In this document: one piece after another, positions 6,580-6,606 of the stretch | Layout: each line of letters opens with the position of its first letter | Position numbering within the stretch: position 1 is the stretch's first letter | Source: Lachnospiraceae bacterium | GTDB lineage: Bacteria; Bacillota; Clostridia; Lachnospirales; Lachnospiraceae | Direction: 5' to 3' | Assembly: GCA_900769115.1 (NCBI GenBank) | Contig: CAAGFJ010000092.1 | Coordinates: 1-6,606, forward strand | Length of the DNA: 6,606 bases | Made by a program: the position numbers and the translations under genes | The notes under the pieces: generated by a model | Seen by the model: the letters and a program-made list of their open reading frames with translations, nothing else | The model's database searches: none | Told to the model about the DNA's origin: nothing

Positions 6580-6606
6580 GCGGTTCTGAAGTACCTGCTT
6601 ATGATA

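Overview
The window is a 6.6 kb piece of a moderately AT-rich, low-GC Gram-positive chromosome. It is probably a Clostridia member of the Lachnospiraceae type. That placement is inferred from strong AAAGGAG-type ribosome binding sites, AT-rich intergenic DNA, the style of the proteins and a clostridial-type parS site. It does not rest on a marker gene.

Four complete genes all lie on the minus strand, so they read from right to left. They are a secreted, membrane-anchored D-alanyl-D-alanine carboxypeptidase (4936-6345), a soluble DegS-like sensor histidine kinase 21 nt downstream (3775-4914), arginyl-tRNA synthetase argS (1979-3664) and dihydroorotase pyrC (185-1600). The carboxypeptidase has a near-consensus sigma-A promoter (TTGACA-17-TAAAAT), and the kinase is very likely co-transcribed with it. 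argS ends at a clear intrinsic terminator. pyrC appears to be its own transcription unit, with two candidate promoters in a 378-bp AT-rich gap. Its start is placed at 1600, not at the upstream in-frame ATG, because of the Shine-Dalgarno sequence and the family N-terminus. argS and pyrC are unrelated housekeeping genes; the carboxypeptidase/kinase pair is the only likely functional unit.

Two non-coding structures stand out. Just past the pyrC stop is a perfect 30-bp palindrome (147-176) whose core, TGTTTCACGTGAAACA, matches the ParB/Spo0J centromere site parS. In addition, nearly identical copies of a GC-richer repeat lie at the two ends of the window in opposite orientation (1-139 and 6435-6577). 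They differ by three substitutions and one 4-base unit, and they bracket the four genes. Both copies probably run past the window edges. They look like members of a dispersed repeat family and could serve as substrates for inversion of the 6.3 kb between them.

No RNA gene, CRISPR array, transposase or phage gene was found. Lesser oddities are a roughly 41-residue insertion in dihydroorotase, a non-canonical phosphoacceptor region in the kinase, and an arginine-rich cytoplasmic tail on the carboxypeptidase.
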